Made by a program: the position numbers and the translations under genes. A stretch of DNA of 5,442 nucleotides from JBKBXU01 sp046313675 (GTDB lineage Bacteria; Bacteroidota; Bacteroidia; Cytophagales; Cytophagaceae). The DNA lies in NCBI GenBank assembly GCA_046313675.1, contig JBKBXU010000310.1:1-5442 (forward strand), in the 5' to 3' direction. The notes under the pieces are model-generated. The model was not told the origin of the DNA and searched no databases. It saw only the letters and a program-made list of their open reading frames with translations. This document shows positions 1 to 5,442 of this stretch, one piece after another; the first letter of the stretch is position 1, and the number at the start of each line of letters is the position of its first letter.

Positions 1-354
1 ATGCAGGTTTCTTTCCCGGCAGGACTTTTTGTAAAGCGATTTAACCAGGAAGGGTTTGGAAATCTTTCAGGAATAAGTACCGCTGTTCTGGCTCAACTAA
101 GTTTTTATGATCCCGAAAGAATCGGCAGATTAAGACCATATAAGGTAGGCGCCGGCTTTATCGCCCTTAATGCTTTTAATTTTAGCGACGATCCTAATGT
201 AACCAGAGACATTGGGGTTGTGGTAATTGGGTCTTTGCTACCGATAAGACGAGATTCCAAGTTCAGCATACCCCTTTACGCAGGAGGCGGATATCTGCTA
301 AAAAACAGCTCCTGGTTTATAATATTTGGTCCGGGAATTCAATTTAATTTTTAA
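1..354 (+). CDS. C-terminal part of an outer-membrane beta-barrel-like protein (5' partial)
   Basis: The reading frame is open from the first base and ends in TAA at 352-354, giving 117 residues. The ATG at base 1 is probably an internal methionine, because no leader or signal peptide precedes it. The chain alternates short amphipathic beta-strand-like runs with polar turns, for example around residues 1-12, 27-36, 45-58, 69-80 and 88-98, with glycine-rich turns. It ends in GPGIQFNF; a terminal aromatic residue is typical of outer-membrane barrel strands. There is no catalytic motif and no helical region. I infer the membrane-spanning tail of a larger Bacteroidota outer-membrane or surface protein. 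Its stop is 6 bases before the next start, so it probably heads an operon with the glycosyltransferase. A soluble beta-sandwich cannot be excluded. The specific family is not recognised. Confidence 0.6.
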   Translation: MQVSFPAGLFVKRFNQEGFGNLSGISTAVLAQLSFYDPERIGRLRPYKVGAGFIALNAFNFSDDPNVTRDIGVVVIGSLLPIRRDSKFSIPLYAGGGYLLKNSSWFIIFGPGIQFNF

Positions 355-360
355 ACATCA

Positions 361-1845
361 ATGACTAACAAAGACTATATATTTATAGCCGTATTTTTCA
401 TTTTTAATCTTATCCTGAAATTTGCTTTTATAGATAACATGTCCATTGCTATGGACGAACCTTTTTCCATTTACATAGCACAAATGGATTTATCATCCAT
501 TGTATTTCACCTTTCACCCGGCAACAATCCTCCTCTATTCGAATTAATTCTTCACTTTTGGATAAAGTTCTTTGGCATAAGCCCAACGGCAGTACGATTC
601 CTGCCCTTTCTTTTCAGTTCTCTCACGGTAATCTTTGTATACCTCATTGGCATCCGAAATTTTAGCCGGAATATAGCCATTCTGGCAGCAATATTATTTA
701 CCTTTTCAAACTATCAGATTTATTTTAGCCACGAAGCTCGTGTATATTCCTTGTTTGCATTATTAACAACCGTTTCAATGTTTGCATTTCTGGAATTACT
801 GAAAAACTCTTCTGACAAAAAACATTTTATCCTTCTGCTAATTACCAATTCACTTCTGATCTATGCTCATTTTTTTGGCTTCTTTGTGTTGATTATCCAG
901 GCCTTATGCGTTTTATTATTTTCCGGTGTTCGCAGAAAGATTTTCAAAACTTACCTTTTGGTGTCCATCGGGGTTTTTATCCTTTACTTACCTTACCTAA
1001 AGTATTTTATAAACCGCTTTTTTGACTCTTCCACCAATGGCACCTGGGTGCAAAAACCTGGATGGGATGCTCCCTATTTTATGCTATGGCAATTCACCAA
1101 TGCTCCTCTTACTGCGATCATCAGCATAGTTGTTCTGCTTGGAGCCCTACTATTATTCATAATTAAAGGAAGGTGGACTCAGCTTCCCGATGCTAATAAA
1201 ATCATTGCCACCTGGTTTATATTCCCCTTCTTTTTCATGTTTTTTATTTCTTTTAAAGTACCTATGTTTATGGATCGGTATGTCATCCATGCATCTATAG
1301 GTTTGTACCTTCTTCTGGCTATATCTGCGGTATACCTGGTAAATGAAGCCGGCAAAACATCTATAGCCGGGTTATTCCCAAAAGCCCTGAATTTCTCTTC
1401 ATTAGCTTATCTCATAGCATTGCCGATCATATTTACCTGCCAGCCCAATGTAGACAATAAAAGGCCTGTGGCAGATGTAGTCAGAAAAGTTCAGGAACTT
1501 AAAGATGACAAAACAGCAGTAGTTGTTTGTCCTGACTTTTTTGATTTGAATTTCGTCTATTACTATGCACCTGAATTTTTCAGAAATTACGACGACAAAA
1601 CCATTAAGGAGAAAGTATACCAGTCCTTGGCAAATGAACATGTATATTTTATAAATAGCTTTTCACAATTAGACAGCAACCTGCTAAAAACCATGGACAG
1701 GGTAATATTTCTTGATGCGGCTGCTGATTATTCTTATCCCGACAACCAGATTTTAGATAACCTTTCGAAGAAAAAACAGCTTATTGAGGTAGTGGAGATT
1801 CCTGAAATTTTTAAAGTTTATAATTTCAATAAGGTTGCTAACTAA
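361..1845 (+). CDS. GT39/ArnT-like polytopic membrane glycosyltransferase
   Basis: This 494-residue protein has an N-terminal block of hydrophobic helices (about 6-330) and a soluble tail. A first helix (6-24) is followed by an acidic pair, D32-E33, in the first external loop, the place of the catalytic acidic residue in GT-C enzymes of the PMT/ArnT/GT39 class. Other family hallmarks are GNNPPL (54-59), a helix ending in HEARVYSLF (124-132) that matches the bacterial QEARMYSL-type motif, and DRY at 305-307. Such enzymes transfer a sugar from a polyprenyl-phosphate donor to lipid, glycan or protein on the periplasmic side. A last hydrophobic run (about 345-360) precedes a roughly 130-residue soluble domain. 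The acceptor cannot be read from the sequence. It lies 6 bases after the upstream envelope gene, suggesting co-transcription. The ATG directly precedes the first helix and fits the normal family length of about 450-550 residues. Confidence 0.85.
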   Translation: MTNKDYIFIAVFFIFNLILKFAFIDNMSIAMDEPFSIYIAQMDLSSIVFHLSPGNNPPLFELILHFWIKFFGISPTAVRFLPFLFSSLTVIFVYLIGIRNFSRNIAILAAILFTFSNYQIYFSHEARVYSLFALLTTVSMFAFLELLKNSSDKKHFILLLITNSLLIYAHFFGFFVLIIQALCVLLFSGVRRKIFKTYLLVSIGVFILYLPYLKYFINRFFDSSTNGTWVQKPGWDAPYFMLWQFTNAPLTAIISIVVLLGALLLFIIKGRWTQLPDANKIIATWFIFPFFFMFFISFKVPMFMDRYVIHASIGLYLLLAISAVYLVNEAGKTSIAGLFPKALNFSSLAYLIALPIIFTCQPNVDNKRPVADVVRKVQELKDDKTAVVVCPDFFDLNFVYYYAPEFFRNYDDKTIKEKVYQSLANEHVYFINSFSQLDSNLLKTMDRVIFLDAAADYSYPDNQILDNLSKKKQLIEVVEIPEIFKVYNFNKVAN

Positions 1846-1880
1846 AAATCAACTTAGCAATATTCAAAAGCAAACACATT

Positions 1881-1894
1881 AGAGCACAGGCTCT
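1881..1894. terminator. Weak hairpin between convergent genes, possible two-way terminator
   Basis: AGAGC (1881-1885) pairs with GCTCT (1890-1894) around the loop ACAG. The hairpin lies 35 bases after the glycosyltransferase stop and 30 bases beyond the stop of the convergent TPR gene, so it is central in the 79-bp gap. On the plus strand a T6 run follows only 17 bases later (1912-1917). On the minus strand the following sequence is T-rich but not a clean U-tract. The position fits termination of both genes, but the stem is short and the U-tracts are poor. Confidence 0.3.
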
Positions 1895-1924
1895 CCGGAT
1901 TCCAATAAATGTTTTTTGAAATCG

Positions 1925-3178
1925 CTATTTACATGTCGTAAATAAACTGGAATCAGTTGGATTTCTTATTTCAAAGCCCATCTCAAGCGATGTGTTATAA
2001 TCACTGCAGGCATTTTCGACATCATTTAACTTCAAATGTGCTTTCCCTCTCAAGTAAAAAGCTACCGGATAGTCAGGCTTTAACTCTATGGCCTTGTTAA
2101 AATCAGACAATGCCGCCAGCTCATCACCAATTTCAAGATAACATTCAGCACATTTAATATAAATACTAAAGTTATATTCATTCAACTCAATATATTTTGA
2201 CAGATCCGCTATCGCTTCCTTGTATTTATCGAGTTTAATAAAACAGTTCGCTCTGTTCAAATAACCGTCCATATAATCAGGTTTAAGTTCGATGATTTTA
2301 TTATAATCATCAATTACCTGATCATATTTGCCTAACATAATAAGAGTCCTCGCCCGGCTGGGATAAATATCAAAATATCCTGGATCCTTTTTAGCTGCGG
2401 CATTAAAATCACTCAAACCCTTATCATATTTTCTTAAATAATGAAAGGTTATACCTCGCTCTGTCAAGAGTTCAGTATTGTTTTTATTCTTTGATAAGGC
2501 ATGATTAAGGTCGGTTAAAGCTTCATCATGCTTTCCGAGGCGATTTAAGCATCTTATTTTAGTAAGAATATACCGAATATTGGTTGGTTCTGCTTCAATA
2601 GCATTTTTTAGATATATAAGTGCATGAATATCTCTACCCAAACGACTTTCTAAAAAACCTACCATATAAAACACTTCACCTGTGGGACTATACTTAATGC
2701 ACTTCTTAAAATCAAAAAGCGCATACTCATAGAATCCGGACATATTATATAATACACCCCGATGGTAGTATGCTTTATGGTTTTCAGGTTCAAATAGCAG
2801 CACTTTGCCATAATCTTCTATGGCTTCCTCTTCAAGACCTGCCGCAACTTTTACCTGAGCACGCAGCATATATATTTCAGGGCTACGTGAATTTATACTT
2901 ATAATTTTATCATAATCCTGAATGGCAGAAAACATATTGCCAAGTTTATAATGGGCAAGAGCTCTGTTCACATAAGCCTCAATATCTTTTGGATCCAAAT
3001 GAATGGCAGATGTAAAATCTTCCACAGCTTCTGTGTAGTTTCCATTTTTCATGTGCTCTATCCCACTTTCTTTATAATTCTCTAAATCAGAAACCTTGTT
3101 TATCTGACTTTCAGCCAATGAGACAAATGAGATCAAACATAAAAACCAAATCAATATTTTAGATAAACCTTTTACCAT
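1925..3178 (-). CDS. Exported protein built of eleven tandem TPR repeats
   Basis: This 417-residue protein starts with a signal peptide: K3 and K7, a hydrophobic core at 8-21, and a likely cleavage after A22 in VSLAES. The rest is almost wholly tetratricopeptide repeats. I count eleven units, starting near residues 32, 66, 100, 134, 168, 201, 235, 269, 303, 337 and 371. Spacing is 34 residues except for one 33-residue unit (168-200). Typical TPR positions are kept: Gly or Asn in the first helix turn, Ala in helix B, and endings such as AIELKPDY (363-370). About 13 residues follow the last unit, and no enzymatic domain is present. TPR superhelices bind peptides or proteins, so a scaffold role in the periplasm or at the outer membrane is the fair inference; the partner is unknown. 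No membrane anchor or lipobox is seen. It has its own 133-bp leader with a promoter candidate. Confidence 0.9.
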   Translation of the reverse strand: MVKGLSKILIWFLCLISFVSLAESQINKVSDLENYKESGIEHMKNGNYTEAVEDFTSAIHLDPKDIEAYVNRALAHYKLGNMFSAIQDYDKIISINSRSPEIYMLRAQVKVAAGLEEEAIEDYGKVLLFEPENHKAYYHRGVLYNMSGFYEYALFDFKKCIKYSPTGEVFYMVGFLESRLGRDIHALIYLKNAIEAEPTNIRYILTKIRCLNRLGKHDEALTDLNHALSKNKNNTELLTERGITFHYLRKYDKGLSDFNAAAKKDPGYFDIYPSRARTLIMLGKYDQVIDDYNKIIELKPDYMDGYLNRANCFIKLDKYKEAIADLSKYIELNEYNFSIYIKCAECYLEIGDELAALSDFNKAIELKPDYPVAFYLRGKAHLKLNDVENACSDYNTSLEMGFEIRNPTDSSLFTTCK

Positions 3179-3269
3179 TTTACTTCATTACTTTAACAAT
3201 CACCACTAATCTAAGATTTTACCGTTTCCATCGGATAAAAATCTTTCCCAGTATATTATATACGATAGT

Positions 3270-3297
3270 TAAAAGTAAAGGTTTATAAACAGAGCAA
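3270..3297 (-). promoter_or_regulatory. Candidate Bacteroidota-type promoter of the TPR gene
   Basis: Read on the minus strand, a TTG (3297-3295) is followed after 17 bases by TACTTTTA (3277-3270). This matches the Bacteroidota -7 element TAnnTTTG at all but the last base, with a spacer inside the accepted 17-23 range. The predicted start, near 3264, leaves a leader of about 85 bases. The spacer holds a perfect 10-bp palindrome, GTTTATAAAC (3281-3290), and GTATATTATATAC (3251-3263), symmetric about its central base, lies just past the start. Both are A/T-rich and could arise by chance. Confidence 0.35.
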
Positions 3298-3311
3298 CCC
3301 TTCTTATTTCA

Positions 3312-4106
3312 TTATGTAATATTAATTTCCCTTTTGAGCACTTCATAGTAATCGGGCAAATGACGAACTCTGGATCCGTACCATGAAAACATTTCCCCAT
3401 CAACTAAAATCACCTTTGACTTAGATAGGATACCCTGGAACTGCTCGATATGTATTTGTTTGAAAGGGTAGGGTTCGGTAGACAAAAACAAGTAATCGGG
3501 TGCTTTGGAGAGTATATCTTCCATAGAAACTACAGGATAGCGCCTTAAATGGGAAAACACATTGCTAAACCCAAGTTTTTCAAGCACACAATTTATAAAA
3601 GTATCACCTCCCACAGTCATATATGGTTTCTGCCAAATCAAATAAGCAACAGAGGCAGTATTAATGGGAATAATCTTCTTCAAATTCACAGTAATAACAT
3701 CTGAAAGAGCCTTTGCCTGTTCCTTGCAGCCTGTAAGTAATCCAACTTGTTTGATCATTATGAGCAGGTCATTCAGATCTCCAACATCACACATCCATAC
3801 AGGAACCTTTTTCTGTAAATTAAGAATGCCATCTTTCTCATTTTCTTCTTTGTTACCAATAACCAGGTCTGGTTTCAGGGCTACAATTTTCTCTATACTA
3901 AAATCTTTTGTCCCACCGATTTTAGGTAATCCGTTAACTTTACGTTCAGGATGTACACAAAACTTAGTAACTCCTACTATTTTTTCTCCCAAACCAAGGT
4001 CAAAAAGTAGTTCTGTGATGGAAGGAACCAGAGAAATTATTCTTTGAGGGGGATAATTATAGGCCGAGCTAAATCCCATCTGATCGGTAAACTGTTTTTT
4101 CTCCAT
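3312..4106 (-). CDS. Cytoplasmic BtuF-like helical-backbone metal receptor family protein
   Basis: This 264-residue protein has the two-lobed fold of cobalamin/siderophore/metal-binding proteins (COG0614 type). Lobe 1 starts at RIISLVPSITELLF (22-35) and continues with TKFCVHP (47-53), GGTK (64-67), ALKPDLVIGNKEEN (76-89) and PVWMCDV (102-108). A linker helix follows (about 110-145). Lobe 2 carries YLIWQKPYM (155-163), GGDTFI (166-171), STEPYPFK (209-216) and DGEMFSWYGSR (236-246). The last two blocks are typical of a Bacteroidota branch of the family that I recall as usually lacking a signal peptide. Here too the N-terminus (MEKKQFTDQMGF) is polar, with no signal peptide or lipobox, so a periplasmic role is unlikely. 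No permease or ATPase gene is nearby. It may bind a corrinoid or metal chelate inside the cell, but the ligand is inferred only from the fold. The start codon gives the expected family N-terminus. Confidence 0.85.
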   Translation of the reverse strand: MEKKQFTDQMGFSSAYNYPPQRIISLVPSITELLFDLGLGEKIVGVTKFCVHPERKVNGLPKIGGTKDFSIEKIVALKPDLVIGNKEENEKDGILNLQKKVPVWMCDVGDLNDLLIMIKQVGLLTGCKEQAKALSDVITVNLKKIIPINTASVAYLIWQKPYMTVGGDTFINCVLEKLGFSNVFSHLRRYPVVSMEDILSKAPDYLFLSTEPYPFKQIHIEQFQGILSKSKVILVDGEMFSWYGSRVRHLPDYYEVLKREINIT

Positions 4107-4139
4107 AAAAATTTTAACAATACATTTCCATTCTTACTG

Positions 4140-4156
4140 TTGATCGATCAAAACTA
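4140..4156 (-). promoter_or_regulatory. Candidate -7 element overlapped by a 12-bp palindrome, upstream of the BtuF-like gene
   Basis: On the minus strand TAGTTTTG (4156-4149) matches the Bacteroidota -7 consensus TAnnTTTG exactly. It would start a transcript near 4142 with a leader of about 36 bases. No TTG is found at the expected -33 distance, only a T8 tract (4180-4173), so the promoter is incomplete by consensus. The perfect palindrome TTGATCGATCAA (4140-4151) overlaps the end of this element and the predicted start, where a repressor site would be expected. Confidence 0.35.
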
Positions 4157-4239
4157 CAACCACCTATTTAAGAAAAAAAATAATCAAAAATCCGTTTAAC
4201 CAAAATATGCAATTCTAAAATTGTCCGACTAAACAATCT

Positions 4240-4294
4240 TTCATAATCCCCTCTTATTTATATAGGCGACACTAGATAAGAGGGGGATTATGAA
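4240..4294 (+). promoter_or_regulatory. Long inverted repeat enclosing the ribosome binding site and start codon of the DUF4136 gene
   Basis: Positions 4240-4260 pair with 4273-4294: 21 pairs with a single bulged G (4282) and one G-U pair (4258/4275), around a 12-base loop (4261-4272). The right arm holds the G-rich stretch 4280-4286, in which GAGG (4280-4283) lies 6 bases before the ATG at 4290-4292, itself paired with CAT at 4242-4244. If transcribed whole, the RNA would hide both the ribosome binding site and the start codon. It could instead act as a DNA operator. The repeat is seen directly; its function is inferred. Confidence 0.6.
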
Positions 4295-4988
4295 TAAAAT
4301 TATGATAGCATTTTTAATGGGTTTTTCTATACTTCAGGGATGCCAATCCGTGTACAACACCTATGCTGACCTGGACGACAATAAGGATTTCGGAAACTAT
4401 CATACCTTTGACTGGATAGCACGTGATTCATTTCCAGTTTACGGAACAGAGTATGATAATGAGCTGGTAGAAAAGCAAATAAACAATCTGGTCAACCGGG
4501 AATTGATTACGAGAGGTCTTCAACAAACATCCGAAGATCCAGATGTATTAATTATATATTATTTTCAAATGGAAGATAAGGAAAATACTTTTCAGTCGCC
4601 TGTATATGCCTATGTACCTACTCCTCACAATCTGAACCCGAATCCTTATAACTATTCGACCCATATGTATAATAACCCTCATAACAACTTCTGGAATTTT
4701 CGATATAATAACCCATACAATCCATATCAGACACCAGATCTGTATGATTGGAATGTTCCCTTGGGAGTACCGGAGAAACCATACATTTTAGGAGAATACA
4801 TACAAACAATTCCATTTACGGAAGGCAAGATCATAATAGATGTAATTGATACAGAAGAAAACAACCTGGTATGGCGAGGATGGAGTGTGGGTGCTTTGGA
4901 TGACCCGAATACCTTTAAACAAAATCTACCCATAATGATTCACGATATTTTCAGTCGTTACCCGGTTGATCCCATCGTAAAAAAATAG
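4290..4988 (+). CDS. DUF4136 domain lipoprotein with Asn/Tyr/Pro-rich insert
   Basis: This 232-residue protein begins with a lipoprotein signal: K3, a hydrophobic core at 4-15, then LQGC with the lipidated cysteine at C18. The mature N-terminus follows the DUF4136 pattern: YADLDDNKDFGNYHTFDW (25-42), then an amphipathic helix (about 59-75), RGLQ (75-78) and DPDVLIIYYF (83-92). The C-terminal part has GKIIIDVID (179-187) and NNLVWRGW (191-198), also typical. Between the halves lies a segment (about 105-157) rich in Asn, Tyr and Pro, with motifs such as NPNPYNY and NNPYNPY; it looks disordered or surface-exposed. DUF4136 proteins are cell-envelope lipoproteins of unknown activity. The ATG was chosen because it retains the lysine of the signal and has a G-rich ribosome binding site. 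A long inverted repeat covers that start, suggesting controlled translation. Confidence 0.88.
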   Translation: MNKIMIAFLMGFSILQGCQSVYNTYADLDDNKDFGNYHTFDWIARDSFPVYGTEYDNELVEKQINNLVNRELITRGLQQTSEDPDVLIIYYFQMEDKENTFQSPVYAYVPTPHNLNPNPYNYSTHMYNNPHNNFWNFRYNNPYNPYQTPDLYDWNVPLGVPEKPYILGEYIQTIPFTEGKIIIDVIDTEENNLVWRGWSVGALDDPNTFKQNLPIMIHDIFSRYPVDPIVKK

Positions 4989-5026
4989 CTTTATTGCCCA
5001 TATTTTATAATATATTACAAAATCAA

Positions 5027-5057
5027 TTGTATATATAAAAATTATAGGATATATTAA
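5027..5057 (+). promoter_or_regulatory. Candidate promoter of the coiled-coil gene
   Basis: TTG (5027-5029) is followed after 20 bases by TATATTAA (5050-5057), which matches TAnnTTTG at six of eight positions. The start would fall near 5063, about 20 bases before the ATG. The region is very A/T-rich, so chance matches are likely. If the promoter is real, the left arm of the inverted repeat at 5042-5085 would not be transcribed, favouring a DNA-level role for that repeat. Confidence 0.25.
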
Positions 5058-5085
5058 GCCCTATATTAAATAAAATATCCTATGA
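5042..5085 (+). promoter_or_regulatory. Inverted repeat ending on the start codon of the coiled-coil gene
   Basis: ATAGGATAT (5044-5052) is a perfect inverted match of ATATCCTAT (5075-5083), which overlaps the ATG at 5082-5084. A G-U pair (5043/5084) and an A-U pair (5042/5085) extend it outward. Three further pairs lie inside (5054-5056 with 5071-5073) after one mismatch. The same left arm can instead pair with a second CCTAT at 5060-5064, giving two mutually exclusive hairpins. The A/T-rich context raises the chance of coincidence. Confidence 0.4.
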
Positions 5086-5442
5086 AAGAAAAGAACAGCA
5101 ACACTGGAATCAAGGTTGTAATGATCCTATCATTAATTCTAAATGCAGGACTCATTGGAACGATCATCTTTTTTTATGATTCCAACTCTAAGCAAGCAGA
5201 CCGGATCGAAACTTTGAGCGGAGAGGTTAGTTCTCTTGACACTGAAGTGGCACTAAGAAAGAACGAATTAAAAGTAATAAGTGAAGACCTGGAAAGAATT
5301 AGGGAAGAGCGTGATTTATTAGGACTAGACAACACCTCCCTTAATGAAAAAATTGAAAAGCTAAACTCAACCATGGCCCAATTGGAAAGAACTTCACGTC
5401 TTGACTCCAAAAAAAGAAGAGAACTTGAGCAAATGATCGCTG
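5082..5442 (+). CDS. Single-pass membrane protein with long coiled coil (3' partial)
   Basis: The frame is open from the ATG at 5082 to the window edge, giving 120 residues with no stop. The first 11 residues are polar and basic (MKEKNSNTGIK). They are followed by one hydrophobic helix (about 12-31) containing MILSLILNAGLIG, which fits an uncleaved inner-membrane anchor with its N-terminus in the cytoplasm. From about residue 36 onward the chain is charged and heptad-like, rich in Leu, Glu, Lys and Arg, with runs such as LERIREERDLL, so a long periplasmic coiled coil is expected. The C-terminal domain that would name the family is missing. It follows the DUF4136 lipoprotein by 93 bp on the same strand but probably has its own promoter. 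The family is not recognised; an envelope scaffold is a guess. Confidence 0.75.
   Translation, partial: MKEKNSNTGIKVVMILSLILNAGLIGTIIFFYDSNSKQADRIETLSGEVSSLDTEVALRKNELKVISEDLERIREERDLLGLDNTSLNEKIEKLNSTMAQLERTSRLDSKKRRELEQMIA

Noticed and set aside
1402..1641. A 79-codon open frame on the minus strand inside the glycosyltransferase gene.
   Set aside because: It is fully contained in the antisense of a strong coding region, and its sequence has no family resemblance or supported start.
3169..3227. Direct repeat TTTTACC(A/G)TTT at 3170-3180 and 3217-3227 around the TPR start.
   Set aside because: Only two short A/T-rich copies exist, one inside the coding sequence, so chance is the simplest explanation.
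3664..4047. A 127-codon open frame on the plus strand, antisense to the BtuF-like gene.
   Set aside because: It lies wholly inside a well-supported gene on the other strand. Its translation has no recognisable domain and is rich in Ser, Phe and Pro, as expected for the reverse reading of a conserved gene.
4210..4223. Small inverted repeat CAATT-CTAA-AATTG upstream of the DUF4136 gene.
   Set aside because: Five A/T-rich pairs with no link to a clear promoter element are too weak to call a regulatory site.
4221..4249. Sigma70-like promoter TTGTCC-17-TAATCC upstream of the DUF4136 gene.
   Set aside because: The downstream element fits neither the sigma70 nor the Bacteroidota consensus well, so I do not list it as a feature.
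4240..4294. The long inverted repeat as a miniature transposable element or insertion-sequence end.
   Set aside because: It is only 55 bp, shows no flanking target duplication, appears once in the window, and fits the ribosome binding site and start codon too exactly for a random insertion.
4618..4933. Two overlapping minus-strand open frames inside the DUF4136 gene.
   Set aside because: Both are antisense to a gene with a clear lipobox and DUF4136 motifs, and neither has a recognisable product.
5174..5410. A serine-rich 78-codon open frame on the minus strand near the right end.
   Set aside because: It is the antisense shadow of the coiled-coil gene: Glu, Leu and Lys codons read backwards give Ser, Phe and Leu.

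Overview
The window looks like a chromosomal segment of a Bacteroidota bacterium, probably of the Cytophagales or a related marine lineage. This is judged from three things. The DNA is A/T-rich with long A/T-rich leaders and few Shine-Dalgarno motifs. The candidate promoter elements resemble the TTG / TAnnTTTG type. The gene families include a signal-less metal-receptor-fold protein of the type known in Bacteroidota, a DUF4136 lipoprotein and an outer-membrane barrel-like C-terminus. The lineage is an inference from family resemblance, not from a marker gene.

Layout. Positions 1-354 (+) hold the C-terminal end of a beta-rich, outer-membrane-type protein whose start lies outside the window. 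Six bases later comes a GT39-like membrane glycosyltransferase (361-1845, +), probably in the same operon. A 79-bp convergent gap with a weak two-way terminator-like hairpin separates it from an exported protein of eleven tandem TPRs (1925-3178, -). Upstream of that on the same strand, after 133 bp with its own promoter candidate, lies a cytoplasmic BtuF-like protein (3312-4106, -). A 183-bp divergent control region (4107-4289) then leads to a DUF4136 lipoprotein (4290-4988, +). After a 93-bp gap, a membrane-anchored coiled-coil protein begins at 5082 and runs off the right edge. No gene-free stretch exceeds about 183 bp. I see no rRNA, tRNA, CRISPR array, insertion sequence or attachment site.

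Functional theme. Five of the six genes encode envelope proteins: an outer-membrane barrel-like protein, an inner-membrane glycosyltransferase, an exported TPR protein, a lipoprotein and an anchored coiled coil. The exception is the BtuF-like protein, which has no signal peptide and no ABC transporter genes beside it. There is no clear defence, mobile or biosynthetic system.

The most unusual signal is regulatory. The start codon of the DUF4136 lipoprotein lies in the right arm of a near-perfect 21-pair inverted repeat that would also cover its unusually strong Shine-Dalgarno-like stretch. The next gene also has an inverted repeat ending on its start codon, with a possible alternative pairing. 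Both could be translational switches or DNA operators; the sequence alone cannot decide.
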